DNA of 64,000 nucleotides from Mycobacterium sp. NS-7484 (GCF_001953975.1 NZ_MBEJ01000122.1:48955-112954); one strand, 5' to 3'; shown: positions 17,401-25,553, counted from the stretch's first letter. Numbers and translations: made by a program. Notes: a model not told the origin generated them from the letters alone.

Positions 17401-18108
17401 ACCCAGGCCCGGCCGGTGCCGGTGATCACCAGCCCGGAGTGGTCGGGAAGTGAGACCGGGGGCCGACGCTACGCCCCGTTCACGGTGAACATCGAGGAGC
17501 TCAAGCCGTTCCACACCCTCACCGGCCGCATGCACTTCTATGTCGATCACGACTGGCTGGAGGAGCTGGGCGAGCAGCTGCCGATCTACCGTCCCCCGCT
17601 GGACATGGCGCGGCTGTTCGGCGAATCCAAGCTCGGCCGCGACGGTATCGGCCTGACCGTGCGGTACCTGACCCCGCACTCGAAGTGGTCGATCCACTCG
17701 GAGTATCAGGACAACCTGTTCATGCTCTCGTTGTCCCGCGGCGGCCCGACGATGTGGATGAGCCCACTGGACGCCGCGAAGATCGACGTGAAAGACAACG
17801 ATTGGATTGAGGCGGTCAACCGCAATGGGGTGCTGGTGTGCCGTGCGGTGGTGAGCCATCGCATGCCCGAGGGCGTGGTGTACGTCTACCACGCCCAGGA
17901 ACGCACCATCGACGTGCCGTTGAGCGAAACCACCGGAACCCGTGGCGGCATCCACAATTCGCTGACCCGGCTGTTGGTCAAGCCCAGCCATCTCGCCGGC
18001 GGGTATGCCCAGCATTCGTTCGCCTGGAACTATCTGGGCCCCACCGGAAATCAGCGTGATGAAGTGACGGTGGTCCGCCGCCGCTCGCAGGAGGTGAAGT
18101 ACCAGTGA
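14422..18108 (+). CDS. narG: Respiratory nitrate reductase alpha subunit (molybdenum)
   Basis: The 1228-residue catalytic subunit reduces nitrate to nitrite at a bis-MGD molybdenum centre on the cytoplasmic side of the membrane. The FS0 [4Fe-4S] ligands are H59, C63, C67 and C102 (HGVNCTGSC, then RGCPRG), with the same spacing as E. coli H49/C53/C57/C92. By the same +10 offset the molybdenum ligand is D232 in DWYADLPVASP. WGSNVPVTRTPDAHW and the C-terminal molydopterin-binding domain (HSKWSIHSEYQDNLFMLSL) are present. Length equals the E. coli protein (1247). It overlaps narK at the start and narH at the end. Confidence 0.97.
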   Translation: MTKPHIGGSIEELLERSGRFFTAGEFSGDLRTVTRTGGREGDVFYRDRWSHDKVVRSTHGVNCTGSCSWKIYVKDGIITWETQETDYPSVGPDRPEYEPRGCPRGAAFSWYTYSPTRVRYPYARGVLVEMYREAKARLKDPVLAWADIQADPARRKRYHQARGKGGLVRVTWAEATEMIAAAHVHTIKTYGPDRVAGFSPIPAMSMVSFAAGSRFIELLGGVMTSFYDWYADLPVASPQVFGDQTDVPESGDWWDAAYLMMWGSNVPVTRTPDAHWMAEVRYRGTKVVTVSPDYADNTKFADEWMPCAAGTDGALAMAMGHVILDECFVQKRVPYFVDYVRQFTDLPFLVKLEERDGALVPGKNLTAADLGGEIAEQENAAFKPVLLDGASDSVAVPQGSLGFRYGNDGLGKWNLDLENLSPALTVLGDLFETAEITLPRFDTVDGSGATLRRGVPVRRVGDHLVCTVFDLMLAQYGVHRPGLPGDWPGGYDDATRPYTPAWQEPITGVSAAQAIRVAREFARNAEESGGRSMIIMGAGICQWFHGDATYRAVLALLLLTGSMGRNGGGWAHYVGQEKCRPVTGWAAMAMGTDWSRPPRQMAGTSYWYVHTDQWRYDGYRADALSSPVGRGRFRDKHTMDVLSSAVAMGWTPFYPQFDRSSLDVVDEAKAAGQEVADYVAEQLASGGLKFAVTDPDNPANWPRVLNVWRANLLGSSSKGNEYFLRHLLGTTSNVQAEPTGPDLRPNDVAWTEDLPEGKLDLLMSIDFRMTSTTLLSDVVLPAATWYEKADLSSTDMHPYVHAFSPAVDPPWETRSDFDAFGAIARTFSTLAARHLGTRTDVVMGTLQHDTPGAMAYPGGTEHDWRTTGETPVPGKTMGPLVVVERDYTAIAQKWSALGPLVDTLGLTTKGVTTHPDQEVAELAAKFGVMDSGAAQGRPAVTTAERMADVILALSGTSNGRLAVEGFRELERRTGRKLIHLAVGNEERRITYADTQARPVPVITSPEWSGSETGGRRYAPFTVNIEELKPFHTLTGRMHFYVDHDWLEELGEQLPIYRPPLDMARLFGESKLGRDGIGLTVRYLTPHSKWSIHSEYQDNLFMLSLSRGGPTMWMSPLDAAKIDVKDNDWIEAVNRNGVLVCRAVVSHRMPEGVVYVYHAQERTIDVPLSETTGTRGGIHNSLTRLLVKPSHLAGGYAQHSFAWNYLGPTGNQRDEVTVVRRRSQEVKYQ

Positions 18109-19748
18109 AGGTCATGGCCCAGATGGCGATGGTGATGAACCTCGACAAGTGCATCGGGTGCCAGACCTGTTCGGTGACCTGCAAGCAGGCCTGGACCAAC
18201 CGGGCCGGTACCGAGTACGTCTGGTTCAACAACGTCGAAACCCGGCCCGGACAAGGTTATCCGCGCACCTATGAGGATCAGGAGAAGTGGCGCGGAGGGT
18301 GGAAGTTGGACCCGCGCGGCCGGCTGCGGCTTCGCGACGGCGGCCGGCTGGCCAAACTGGCCAGGATCTTCGCCAACCCGAAGCTGCCCTCGATCGAGGA
18401 CTACTACGAGCCCTGGACCTACGACTACGAGAACCTGACCTCGGCACCGCTCGGCGAGCACATCCCGACCGCGCCGCCGCGCAGCCTGATCACCGGTAAG
18501 CCCATGAAGGTGTCGTGGTCGGCCAACTGGGATGACGATCTGGCCGGTTCGCCGGAGATCGTCCCCGGCGATCCGATCCTCAAACAGGTCAGCGAACAGA
18601 TCAAGCTCGAACTCGAGCAGACCTTCATGTTCTACCTGCCGCGGATCTGTGAGCACTGCCTGAACCCGTCGTGCGTCGCGTCCTGCCCGTCCGGGGCGAT
18701 GTACAAGCGGTCGGAGGACGGCATCGTCCTGGTGGATCAGGACCGCTGCCGGGGCTGGCGCATGTGTGTGTCCGGATGTCCTTACAAGAAGGTCTATTTC
18801 AACCACAAGACCGGTAAGGCCGAGAAGTGCACGCTGTGCTATCCGCGCATCGAGGTCGGATTGCCGACAGTGTGCTCGGAGACCTGCGTGGGCCGGTTGC
18901 GCTACCTGGGGCTGGTGCTCTACGACGTCGACCGGGTGCTGGACGCGGCCTCGGTACCGGATGACAAAGACCTCTACGAGGCGCAACGGCAGATCCTGCT
19001 CGACCCGACCGACCCCGAGGTGATCGCCGGGGCACGGGCCGAAGGTATTTCCGACGAGTGGATCGAGGCCGCGCAACGCTCCCCGGTGTACAAGCTGATC
19101 CACACCTACGGCGTTGCGCTGCCGCTACATCCGGAATTCCGGACGGTTCCGATGGTGTGGTACATCCCGCCGCTGTCGCCGGTCGTCGACGCGGTCAGCC
19201 GCGACGGGCACGACGGGGAGGACGTCGGCAATCTGTTCGGGGCGCTGGAAGCACTGCGCATCCCGATCGAGTACCTGGCCGGGCTGTTCACCGCCGGGGA
19301 CACCGCCGTCGTCGAGGGAGTGCTGCGCCGGCTCGCCGCGATGCGGTCGTACATGCGCGACATCAATCTCGGCCGCGACACCCAACCGCACATCCCGGCG
19401 GCCGTCGGCATGACCGAGGAACAGATCTACGAGATGTACCGGCTGCTGGCACTGGCGAAATATGAAGAGCGCTACGTCATCCCGACCGCCTACAGTGCCG
19501 AGGCGATACCCGGGGCCGAGGAACCCGGATGCTCGCTGTCCTTCGAAGGTGGCCCGGGTATGTACGAATCGGGCCCGTTCGGTGAGGCCAGCGGCGGGCC
19601 GGTGCCCGTGGCGGTGGAGACCTTCCACGCGCTGCAGCACCGCCAGACCACCGGGGGCATGGCGGCCAATGCCGACCGACCATCGCGGGTCAACCTGCTC
19701 AACTGGGACGGCAGGGGAGTGCCTTCGGGCATGTTCCCGCAGGATTGA
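18105..19748 (+). CDS. narH: Respiratory nitrate reductase beta subunit (Fe-S)
   Basis: The 547-residue electron-transfer subunit carries one [3Fe-4S] and three [4Fe-4S] clusters. Cys clusters are CIGCQTCSVTC at residue 16, CEHCLNPSCVASC-type ligands near 183-195, CRGWRMCVSGCP near 216 (Trp replaces one Cys, marking the [3Fe-4S] site) and KCTLCYPR near 244. The GTG start sits inside the narG stop (GTGA) with GAGGTGAAG upstream as ribosome site. It passes electrons from NarI to NarG. The nar order is intact and no cluster Cys is missing. Confidence 0.96.
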   Translation: MKVMAQMAMVMNLDKCIGCQTCSVTCKQAWTNRAGTEYVWFNNVETRPGQGYPRTYEDQEKWRGGWKLDPRGRLRLRDGGRLAKLARIFANPKLPSIEDYYEPWTYDYENLTSAPLGEHIPTAPPRSLITGKPMKVSWSANWDDDLAGSPEIVPGDPILKQVSEQIKLELEQTFMFYLPRICEHCLNPSCVASCPSGAMYKRSEDGIVLVDQDRCRGWRMCVSGCPYKKVYFNHKTGKAEKCTLCYPRIEVGLPTVCSETCVGRLRYLGLVLYDVDRVLDAASVPDDKDLYEAQRQILLDPTDPEVIAGARAEGISDEWIEAAQRSPVYKLIHTYGVALPLHPEFRTVPMVWYIPPLSPVVDAVSRDGHDGEDVGNLFGALEALRIPIEYLAGLFTAGDTAVVEGVLRRLAAMRSYMRDINLGRDTQPHIPAAVGMTEEQIYEMYRLLALAKYEERYVIPTAYSAEAIPGAEEPGCSLSFEGGPGMYESGPFGEASGGPVPVAVETFHALQHRQTTGGMAANADRPSRVNLLNWDGRGVPSGMFPQD

Positions 19749-19760
19749 TCTGGAGGGCCA

Positions 19761-20411
19761 GTGAAAAAGCGTAGGACCCGATCCGAGCACACCCTGCAGG
19801 ACCGCCTGGTATGGCAGGCCGCGTCGCTGATGCTCGCCTACCCGGACGACAACCATGCCGAGCGGCTGCAGGCCGCGACGCGCCTGCTAGATCACCTCAC
19901 CGGAGCGCCACGAGTGCTCCTCGGCGAAACCGTTGCCGGACTGAGCCTTCGGCCCCAGATGGAGTTGGCACAGGAATATGTCGAGACCTTCGACCTGCAG
20001 AAGCGGTGCACGATGCTGTTGACCTACTGGACGTCCGGGGACACCCGCAACCGCGGCGCCGACATGGTCGAGTTCACCCAGGCCTACCGCGCCGCCGGTG
20101 TCGCGATACCGAAAGGTGAAGCCCCCGACCATCTTCCGGTGGTGCTGGAGTTCGCCGCCACCGTGGACCCGGAAGCGGGCCGGCGATTGCTCGCCAAATA
20201 CCGGGTGCCCATCGGGGTGGTGGCCCGCGCGTTGGCCGAGTCGCACTCACCCTATGCGCCCGTCGTCGCAGCGGTGGACGCCACGCTGCCGTCGCCGGCC
20301 TCGGGAGATGACGTCTCGCGTCTCATGATGTCCGGTCCGCCGGCGGAATCCGTTGGCCTGCAGCCATTCCAGTTGACCGTTCCGCCCCGCCGGGCGCAGG
20401 AGGTGCACTGA
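19761..20411 (+). CDS. narJ: Nitrate reductase assembly chaperone NarJ
   Basis: The 216-residue protein is the NarJ chaperone of the TorD/DmsD fold. It keeps NarGH competent for cofactor insertion and is not part of the final complex. The conserved segment YVETFDLQKRCTMLLTYWTS (about residues 72-91) and DHLPVVLEFAA (about 120) are typical. A GTG start with GGAGGGCCA upstream lies 12 bases after narH, and the stop overlaps narI (TGATG). The C-terminal 30 residues are Pro/Gly-rich and not conserved in other NarJ. Confidence 0.94.
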   Translation: MKKRRTRSEHTLQDRLVWQAASLMLAYPDDNHAERLQAATRLLDHLTGAPRVLLGETVAGLSLRPQMELAQEYVETFDLQKRCTMLLTYWTSGDTRNRGADMVEFTQAYRAAGVAIPKGEAPDHLPVVLEFAATVDPEAGRRLLAKYRVPIGVVARALAESHSPYAPVVAAVDATLPSPASGDDVSRLMMSGPPAESVGLQPFQLTVPPRRAQEVH

Positions 20412-21139
20412 TGTCAGGCTGGGAGATCTTCTGGGATGTCGTGCCATATGTGACGCTGGCCGTGGTCGCGGTCGGCACGTGGTGGCGGTACCGCTACGAC
20501 AAATTCGGCTGGACCACGCGCTCCTCGCAGCTGTACGAGTCGCGGCTGCTGCGGATCGCCAGCCCGATGTTCCACTTCGGCATGCTCGTGGTATTCGTCG
20601 GACACGTCATAGGGTTGTTCATCCCCGAATCGTGGATGGATCTGGTGATCAGCGACCACGTGTACCACCTGCAGGCGGTGATCCTGGGCGGCATCGCCGG
20701 CATCGCGGCCCTGGTCGGTATCGCACTGCTCATCTACCGCCGCCGCACCACCGGTCCCGTCTTCATGGCCACCACGGTCAACGACAAGACGATGTACCTG
20801 GTCCTGGTGGCCGCGATGGTGGCCGGGTTCGCCTGCACGGCGATCGGGGCCACTCCCGAGGGCGCTGAACACGACTACCGCCAAACCGTTTCGCCGTGGT
20901 TCCGCTCGATCTGGATCCTGCAGCCGCGCGGCGACCTGATGGCCCAGGCGCCGGTGTACTTCCACATCCATGTGATGATCGCGCTCGTGCTGTTCTGCCT
21001 GTGGCCGTTCACCCGGCTGGTCCACGTGTTCAGCGCGCCGATCGGCTACCTGTTCCGGCCCTACATCGTCTACCGCAGTCGCGACGCGGCCGGACGTGGC
21101 GAGCTCGTCGGATCCCAGCCTCACCGACGTGGTTGGTGA
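20411..21139 (+). CDS. narI: Nitrate reductase gamma subunit (cytochrome b)
   Basis: The 242-residue membrane subunit binds two haems b and oxidises menaquinol, feeding NarGH. Five helices are visible. Haem-ligand histidines lie in MFHFGMLVVFVGHVIGLFIP (residues about 56-75) and YFHIHVMIALVLFCLWPFTR plus LVHVFSAPIGYLFRP near the C-terminus, as in E. coli NarI. The short tail YRSRDAAGRGELVGSQPHRR is cytoplasmic and basic. It ends the narKGHJI operon; a DosR-like box follows within 25 bases and precedes the next gene. Confidence 0.95.
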   Translation: MSGWEIFWDVVPYVTLAVVAVGTWWRYRYDKFGWTTRSSQLYESRLLRIASPMFHFGMLVVFVGHVIGLFIPESWMDLVISDHVYHLQAVILGGIAGIAALVGIALLIYRRRTTGPVFMATTVNDKTMYLVLVAAMVAGFACTAIGATPEGAEHDYRQTVSPWFRSIWILQPRGDLMAQAPVYFHIHVMIALVLFCLWPFTRLVHVFSAPIGYLFRPYIVYRSRDAAGRGELVGSQPHRRGW

Positions 21140-21144
21140 CCAGC

Positions 21145-21164
21145 AGAGGACTTTTGGCCCTGTC
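21145..21164 (+). promoter_or_regulatory. DosR-box-like sequence before the WS/DGAT gene
   Basis: The sequence agaggacttttggccctgtc resembles M. tuberculosis DosR (DevR) sites of the form GGGACTTTNGGCCC, differing mainly at the first G. It lies 33 bases before the WS/DGAT start. tgs1 and its PNPOx-like neighbour Rv3129 are DosR-controlled in M. tuberculosis. Recognition here is by eye. Confidence 0.6.
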
Positions 21165-21196
21165 CAAGCCCGTCGCGACAGGCAGACGATGGTCGT

Positions 21197-22609
21197 ATGG
21201 ACCAGTTGACCGCACTTGACGCCGGGTTCTTGGAAGCCGAGGATTCCGACCCACATGCCAGCCTGGCCATGGGCGCCATCGCGGTGCTCGCCGGCCCGAT
21301 GCCCGACGCCGACACCGTCGTTGCCGCACTGACCGACCGCGCGACGGCGGTGCCGCGGTTGTGCCAGGTGCTGCGCACCCAGCCACTGGACCTCGCCGCG
21401 CCGCGATGGGCTGACGACCCGAATTTCGATGCGGGCCACCATATTCGGCGTGCCGCGTTGCCGCGGCCCGGTGACGAGGCGGCGTTGCGCAGGCTCGCCG
21501 CCGACATCATGGAACGTCGTCTGGACCGGGATCGGCCGCTGTGGGAGTGCTGGATCATCGACGGTCTGCAGCACAACCGGTGGGCCATCCTGATGAAGGT
21601 GCACCACTGTGTCGCCGACGGCGTCGCCGCCACCCGGTTGCTCAGCCAGCTCTGTGACGAGCAAGAGAACTGGGCCGAGCCGGCCGAGCCGGCCGAGCCG
21701 GCCGAGCGCGCCGAGGCGCCGAACCGGTCCGGTCTCGACCCCGTCGAATGGTTCACCGGCGCCCTGCGCACCACCATGGCGTTGCCCGGCGCGGCGGTAC
21801 AGGCCGTGCACGGTGCGCTCGATCTCGCCGAGGGGCTGCTGCGGCCCGCGGCCGCCTCGTCGTTGACCGGTCCGATCACCACCATGCGCCGCTACGCCAC
21901 GGTCGAACTGCCGATGGACGACATCGACAAGGTGCGCAAGCGGTTCGACGTCACGGTCAACGACGTGGCCCTGGCCGCCATCACCGACAGCTTCCGCACC
22001 ATGCTGATCCGCCGCGGGGAGCGCCCACGCCGAAACAGCTTGCGCACTCTCGTCCCGGTGTCGGTGCGGGCGGCCGAGGCATCAGGTGCCGGCGACGCGC
22101 TGGACAACCGGGTGTCGGTGATGCTGCCGTACCTGCCGGTGGAGCAGGAGGATCCGGTCGCCCAGCTGCGCAGCGTGCACGATCGGTTGACCCGGGCCAA
22201 GGGCAGCGGTCAGCGCCAGGCTGGAAACCTGTTGGTGTCCGCGGCGAAGGCGATTCCATTTCCGTTGACGGCGTGGACGGTGCGCCTGCTCACCCGTTTG
22301 CCTCAGCGCGGTGTGGTTACCCTGGCGACCAACGTGGCCGGCCCTCGGATCACGTTGCGGGTGATGGGACGTGAGGTGGTGCGGTTGTTGCCGATTCCGC
22401 CGTTGGCGCTGCATCTGCGCACCGGTATTGCGATCATGAGCTATGCCGATCGGTTGGTGTTCGGCGTCATCGGGGATTACGACGCAGCTCCCGATGTCGA
22501 CGAACTCGCCGACGGCATCGCCCGGGCGATCGAGCGGTTGACCGCCATCAGCACCGGCCACTTTCGCTCCACCCCGGTAGGGACCCTGCTGCTCGTCGAA
22601 GGAGTTTGA
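21197..22609 (+). CDS. Wax ester synthase/diacylglycerol acyltransferase (Tgs type)
   Basis: The 470-residue protein has the WS/DGAT active-site motif HHCVADG at H136-H137...D141-G142, preceded by the conserved PLWECWIIDGL. The C-terminal half includes TVNDVALAAITDSFRTML and NRVSVMLPYLPVEQEDPVAQ. It esterifies diacylglycerol or fatty alcohols with acyl-CoA to make storage lipid at the membrane. A short tandem EPA repeat (residues about 160-168) lies between the halves. The DosR-like box upstream and the PNPOx gene downstream mirror the hypoxia-induced tgs1 locus, so a role in triacylglycerol storage under low oxygen or NO is likely; orthology to tgs1 itself is not established. Confidence 0.9.
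   Translation: MDQLTALDAGFLEAEDSDPHASLAMGAIAVLAGPMPDADTVVAALTDRATAVPRLCQVLRTQPLDLAAPRWADDPNFDAGHHIRRAALPRPGDEAALRRLAADIMERRLDRDRPLWECWIIDGLQHNRWAILMKVHHCVADGVAATRLLSQLCDEQENWAEPAEPAEPAERAEAPNRSGLDPVEWFTGALRTTMALPGAAVQAVHGALDLAEGLLRPAAASSLTGPITTMRRYATVELPMDDIDKVRKRFDVTVNDVALAAITDSFRTMLIRRGERPRRNSLRTLVPVSVRAAEASGAGDALDNRVSVMLPYLPVEQEDPVAQLRSVHDRLTRAKGSGQRQAGNLLVSAAKAIPFPLTAWTVRLLTRLPQRGVVTLATNVAGPRITLRVMGREVVRLLPIPPLALHLRTGIAIMSYADRLVFGVIGDYDAAPDVDELADGIARAIERLTAISTGHFRSTPVGTLLLVEGV
21674..21703 (+). repeat. 9-bp tandem repeat encoding EPA
   Basis: About three and a half copies of gccgagccg lie in tandem within the WS/DGAT gene, at the joint between its two domains. In-frame slippage would change linker length without breaking the frame. 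Confidence 0.6.
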
Positions 22610-22614
22610 CCATC

Positions 22615-23067
22615 GTGACCAAAGGATCCGAACTCGACGTTCTGACTCGCAGGCAGTGCCTGGATCTGCTGGAGCGGGTGCGGGTTGGCCGGTTGGTGTT
22701 CACCGAGGACGCATTGCCTGCGGTGCAGCCGGTCAACTTTCGGCTCTGGCACGACGACGTGGTGATCCGCGTGGCCGGGGGGCCCAAGCTGGTTGCCGCC
22801 ACCGACCATCAGGTGGTCGCCTTCCAGGCCGACGAACTCGACGCCGATCTACATACCGGTTGGAGCGTGACGGTCGTCGGGCATGCCGAGACGATCAGCG
22901 ATGTGGACGAGATGGTGGAGGTGGCCGGCACGTTCGTGCAGCCGTGGGTGGACGGTCGACGCGACCACTTCATCCGCATCCGCACCGAGAAGGTGACCGG
23001 CCGTCAGTTCCGCAGTCGCGGCGTGCCGCACTACCAGGGCGACCAGACCGCCGCCGGGGATCAGTAG
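22615..23067 (+). CDS. PNPOx-fold flavin/F420-binding protein (Rv3129-like)
   Basis: The 150-residue protein has a split beta-barrel pyridoxamine-5'-phosphate-oxidase-like fold: LERVRVGRLVFTEDALPAVQ at the N-terminus, DDVVIRVAGGPKLVAATDHQ in the middle and SVTVVGHAETISDVDEM later, ending FIRIRTEKVTGRQF. Proteins of this shape bind FMN, haem or F420. I place the start at the GTG 22615, ten bases after AAGGAG; a TTG at 22606 overlapping the previous stop is too close to that site. It is probably co-transcribed with the WS/DGAT gene, as Rv3129 lies beside tgs1. Its 3' end overlaps the convergent small gene by seven bases. Confidence 0.8.
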   Translation: MTKGSELDVLTRRQCLDLLERVRVGRLVFTEDALPAVQPVNFRLWHDDVVIRVAGGPKLVAATDHQVVAFQADELDADLHTGWSVTVVGHAETISDVDEMVEVAGTFVQPWVDGRRDHFIRIRTEKVTGRQFRSRGVPHYQGDQTAAGDQ

Positions 23068-23327
23068 CGCAGCCGGTCGCCGACCACCCGCACCGAGTGA
23101 CCCGGATGCTGCGTCGCATACAGCGGGTGCAGCAACATCGGGTGGCGGCAGTGCGCGCACGACGCCTGCGGCCGGTTGGCCGACGCGAAGGTGAGGTGGT
23201 GACACTCGCTGCACCGGACCATGTAACAGGCGCCGATCCAGTTGGCCATGCCCACATAGATCGCCACCGTTGTCCCCGCGGCGAGCACCATGATCAAAGC
23301 GACTGTGAGCGCTTCGTAAACCGTCAT
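23061..23327 (-). CDS. Small membrane protein with zinc-ribbon motif
   Basis: The 88-residue protein has one N-terminal membrane helix (YEALTVALIMVLAAGTTVAI) followed by a putative zinc ribbon, CSECHHLTFASANRPQASCA ending in CAHCRHP, with two CxxC pairs about 17 residues apart. GGAGG lies eight bases before the ATG at 23327. It is convergent with the PNPOx gene, with overlapping ends. The helix plus cytoplasmic ribbon resembles small assembly or sensor proteins, but I do not recognise a named family. Confidence 0.7.
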   Translation of the reverse strand: MTVYEALTVALIMVLAAGTTVAIYVGMANWIGACYMVRCSECHHLTFASANRPQASCAHCRHPMLLHPLYATQHPGHSVRVVGDRLRY

Positions 23328-23401
23328 GACTGGTACCTCCAAGCACGCCCATCGCAACGTGACGGATACCTGAAACGGTACTCGCGAAAGCTATGCCTTC
23401 G

Positions 23402-23569
23402 TCATGCCTTTCGCGCCCGCTTGAAGACCTTTTCCAGCTCTATACCGTGCAGGCCATGGCGTTCGGCCTTGGCTACTTTGTGCAGCACCACGGGGCACCG
23501 TTTGCAGCGCGGTTTGCTGCGACAGCACTTCTTCTTGGGCTTCAACGCGGCGAGCTTGGCGGCCTTCAG
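23402..23569 (-). CDS. Small Lys/Cys-rich protein with probable CTG start
   Basis: The 55-residue reading frame contains ALKPKKKCCRSKPRCKRCPV and ends KVFKRARKA. Four cysteines in C-C-x6-C-x2-C arrangement with many Lys/Arg suggest a metal- or nucleic-acid-binding peptide. No ATG or GTG opens the frame near this point; AGGAG lies seven bases before a CTG at 23569, and a TTG eight codons further in is the alternative. It is divergent from typA, with 82 bases between. Coding status rests on the motif, ribosome site and composition and needs homologues to confirm. Confidence 0.55.
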   Translation of the reverse strand: MKAAKLAALKPKKKCCRSKPRCKRCPVVLHKVAKAERHGLHGIELEKVFKRARKA

Positions 23570-23651
23570 TTTATTGCTCCTCGCGTGCGCACAAACGTGA
23601 CGGTGCTCTCTCGTTTTCGTGATCGACCGGCCTACCTGCGAGAATCGCAGG

Positions 23652-25553
23652 GTGGATTCACGGCCCAGTTTCAGAAACGTCGCCATCGTCGCACACGTCG
23701 ACCACGGTAAGACGACCCTAGTCGACGCGATGTTGCGGCAGTCGGGTGCGTTGACGCACCGCGGCGACGACGCCGTGGAACGCCTGATGGACTCCGGTGA
23801 CCTGGAGAAAGAAAAAGGCATCACCATCCTGGCGAAGAACACCGCAGTACATCGCCACCACCCCGACGGCACCATGACGGTGATCAACGTCATCGACACC
23901 CCCGGCCACGCCGACTTCGGTGGCGAGGTGGAACGCGGCCTGTCCATGGTCGACGGTGTGGTGCTGCTGGTGGACGCCTCCGAAGGCCCGCTGCCACAGA
24001 CCCGGTTCGTGCTGCGCAAGGCGCTGGCCGCGCACCTTCCGGTGATCCTGGTGGTCAACAAGACCGACCGGCCCGACGCGCGGATCGCCGAGGTGGTCGA
24101 GGAAAGCCACGACCTGCTGCTCGACGTCGCCTCCGATCTGGACGACGAAGCCCAGGCCGCGGCCGAGAAGGCGCTGGACCTGCCCACGCTGTACGCGTCG
24201 GGCCGCGCCGGCATCGCGTCCACGACCCAGCCCGCCAACGGTGAGAACCCCGACGGCGAGAACCTCGACCCGTTGTTCGACGTGCTGATGGAGCACATCC
24301 CGCCGCCGTCGGGCGATCCGGAGGCCCCGCTGCAGGCGCTCGTCACCAACCTCGACGCGTCGGCCTTCCTCGGTCGTCTGGCGCTGATCCGCATCTACAA
24401 CGGCAAGATCAAGAAGGGCCAGCAGGTGGCCTGGATGCGTGAGGTCGACGGCTCGCCGGTGATCACCAACGCAAAAATCACCGAGCTGCTGGCCACCGAG
24501 GGCGTCGACCGCAACCCCACCGAGGAAGCCGTCGCCGGCGATATCGTCGCCGTGGCAGGTATCCCCGAGATCATGATCGGCGACACCCTGGCCGATCCCG
24601 ACAACTCCCACGCGCTGCCACGCATCACCGTCGACGAGCCGGCCATCTCGGTCACCATCGGCACCAACACCTCGCCGCTGGCCGGCCGGGTGTCGGGCCA
24701 CAAGCTGACCGCCCGCATGGTCAAGAACCGCCTCGACGCCGAGCTCGTCGGCAACGTGTCCATCCGGATCGTCGACATCGGCCGCCCCGACGCCTGGGAG
24801 GTCCAGGGCCGTGGCGAGCTGGCGCTGGCCATCCTCGTCGAGCAGATGCGCCGCGAGGGCTTCGAGCTGACCGTCGGCAAGCCGCAGGTGGTCACCAAGA
24901 ACATCGACGGCAAGCTGCACGAGCCGTTCGAAGAGCTGACCATCGACTGCCCCGAGGAGTTCGTCGGCGCCATCACCCAGCTGATGGCCAACCGCAAGGG
25001 CCGGATGGAACAGATGACCAACCACGCCGCCGGCTGGGTCCGGATGGACTTCGTGGTGCCCAGCCGCGGGCTGATCGGCTTCCGCACCGACTTCCTGACC
25101 GAGACCCGCGGCACGGGTATCGCCAACGCGGTGTTCGAGGGCTACCGGCCGTGGGCCGGGGAGATCCGGGCGCGCCACACCGGCTCGCTGGTTTCGGACC
25201 GCTCCGGGTCGATCACCCCGTTCGCGATGATCCAACTCGCCGACCGTGGACAGTTCTTCGTCGAACCCGGCCAGGACACCTATGAGGGCCAGGTCGTCGG
25301 GATCAACCCGCGGGCCGAGGATCTCGACATCAACATCACCCGCGAGAAGAAGCTGACCAACATGCGGTCCTCGACCGCCGACGTCATGGAAACCCTGGCC
25401 CGGCCACTGGAATTGGGCCTGGAGCAGGCCATGGAGTTCTGCGCCGAGGACGAGTGCGTCGAGGTCACCCCCGAGGTCGTCCGCGTGCGCAAGGTGGAGC
25501 TGACCGCCTCGCTGCGGGCCCGGGCTAAGGCGCGGGCCAAGGCGCGCGGATAG
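23652..25553 (+). CDS. typA: Ribosome-associated GTPase TypA/BipA
   Basis: The 633-residue translational GTPase has G1 AHVDHGKTTLVDAM near residue 15, the G2 region EKEKGITILAKNT, G3 DTPGHADFGGEVERGLSMVD, G4 NKTDRPDAR, then the EF-G-like beta-barrel and domain V and the BipA-specific C-terminal domain (GAITQLMANRKGRMEQM, GLIGFRTDFLTETRGTGI). It binds the 70S ribosome and aids 50S assembly and stress adaptation. The GTG at 23652 aligns with known N-termini; the frame stays open 11 codons upstream. Its C-terminus ends in an Ala/Lys/Arg-rich tail (ASLRARAKARAKARG). Rv1165 occupies the same place after narI in M. tuberculosis. Confidence 0.97.
   Translation: MDSRPSFRNVAIVAHVDHGKTTLVDAMLRQSGALTHRGDDAVERLMDSGDLEKEKGITILAKNTAVHRHHPDGTMTVINVIDTPGHADFGGEVERGLSMVDGVVLLVDASEGPLPQTRFVLRKALAAHLPVILVVNKTDRPDARIAEVVEESHDLLLDVASDLDDEAQAAAEKALDLPTLYASGRAGIASTTQPANGENPDGENLDPLFDVLMEHIPPPSGDPEAPLQALVTNLDASAFLGRLALIRIYNGKIKKGQQVAWMREVDGSPVITNAKITELLATEGVDRNPTEEAVAGDIVAVAGIPEIMIGDTLADPDNSHALPRITVDEPAISVTIGTNTSPLAGRVSGHKLTARMVKNRLDAELVGNVSIRIVDIGRPDAWEVQGRGELALAILVEQMRREGFELTVGKPQVVTKNIDGKLHEPFEELTIDCPEEFVGAITQLMANRKGRMEQMTNHAAGWVRMDFVVPSRGLIGFRTDFLTETRGTGIANAVFEGYRPWAGEIRARHTGSLVSDRSGSITPFAMIQLADRGQFFVEPGQDTYEGQVVGINPRAEDLDINITREKKLTNMRSSTADVMETLARPLELGLEQAMEFCAEDECVEVTPEVVRVRKVELTASLRARAKARAKARG

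Noticed and set aside
15949..18015. 688-codon open frame antisense to narG
   Set aside because: Arg/His/Gly-rich shadow coding with no recognisable protein features; narG is intact on the other strand.
23640..25240. Minus-strand frames opposite typA
   Set aside because: They are complementary shadows of a strongly conserved GTPase gene and lack motifs.
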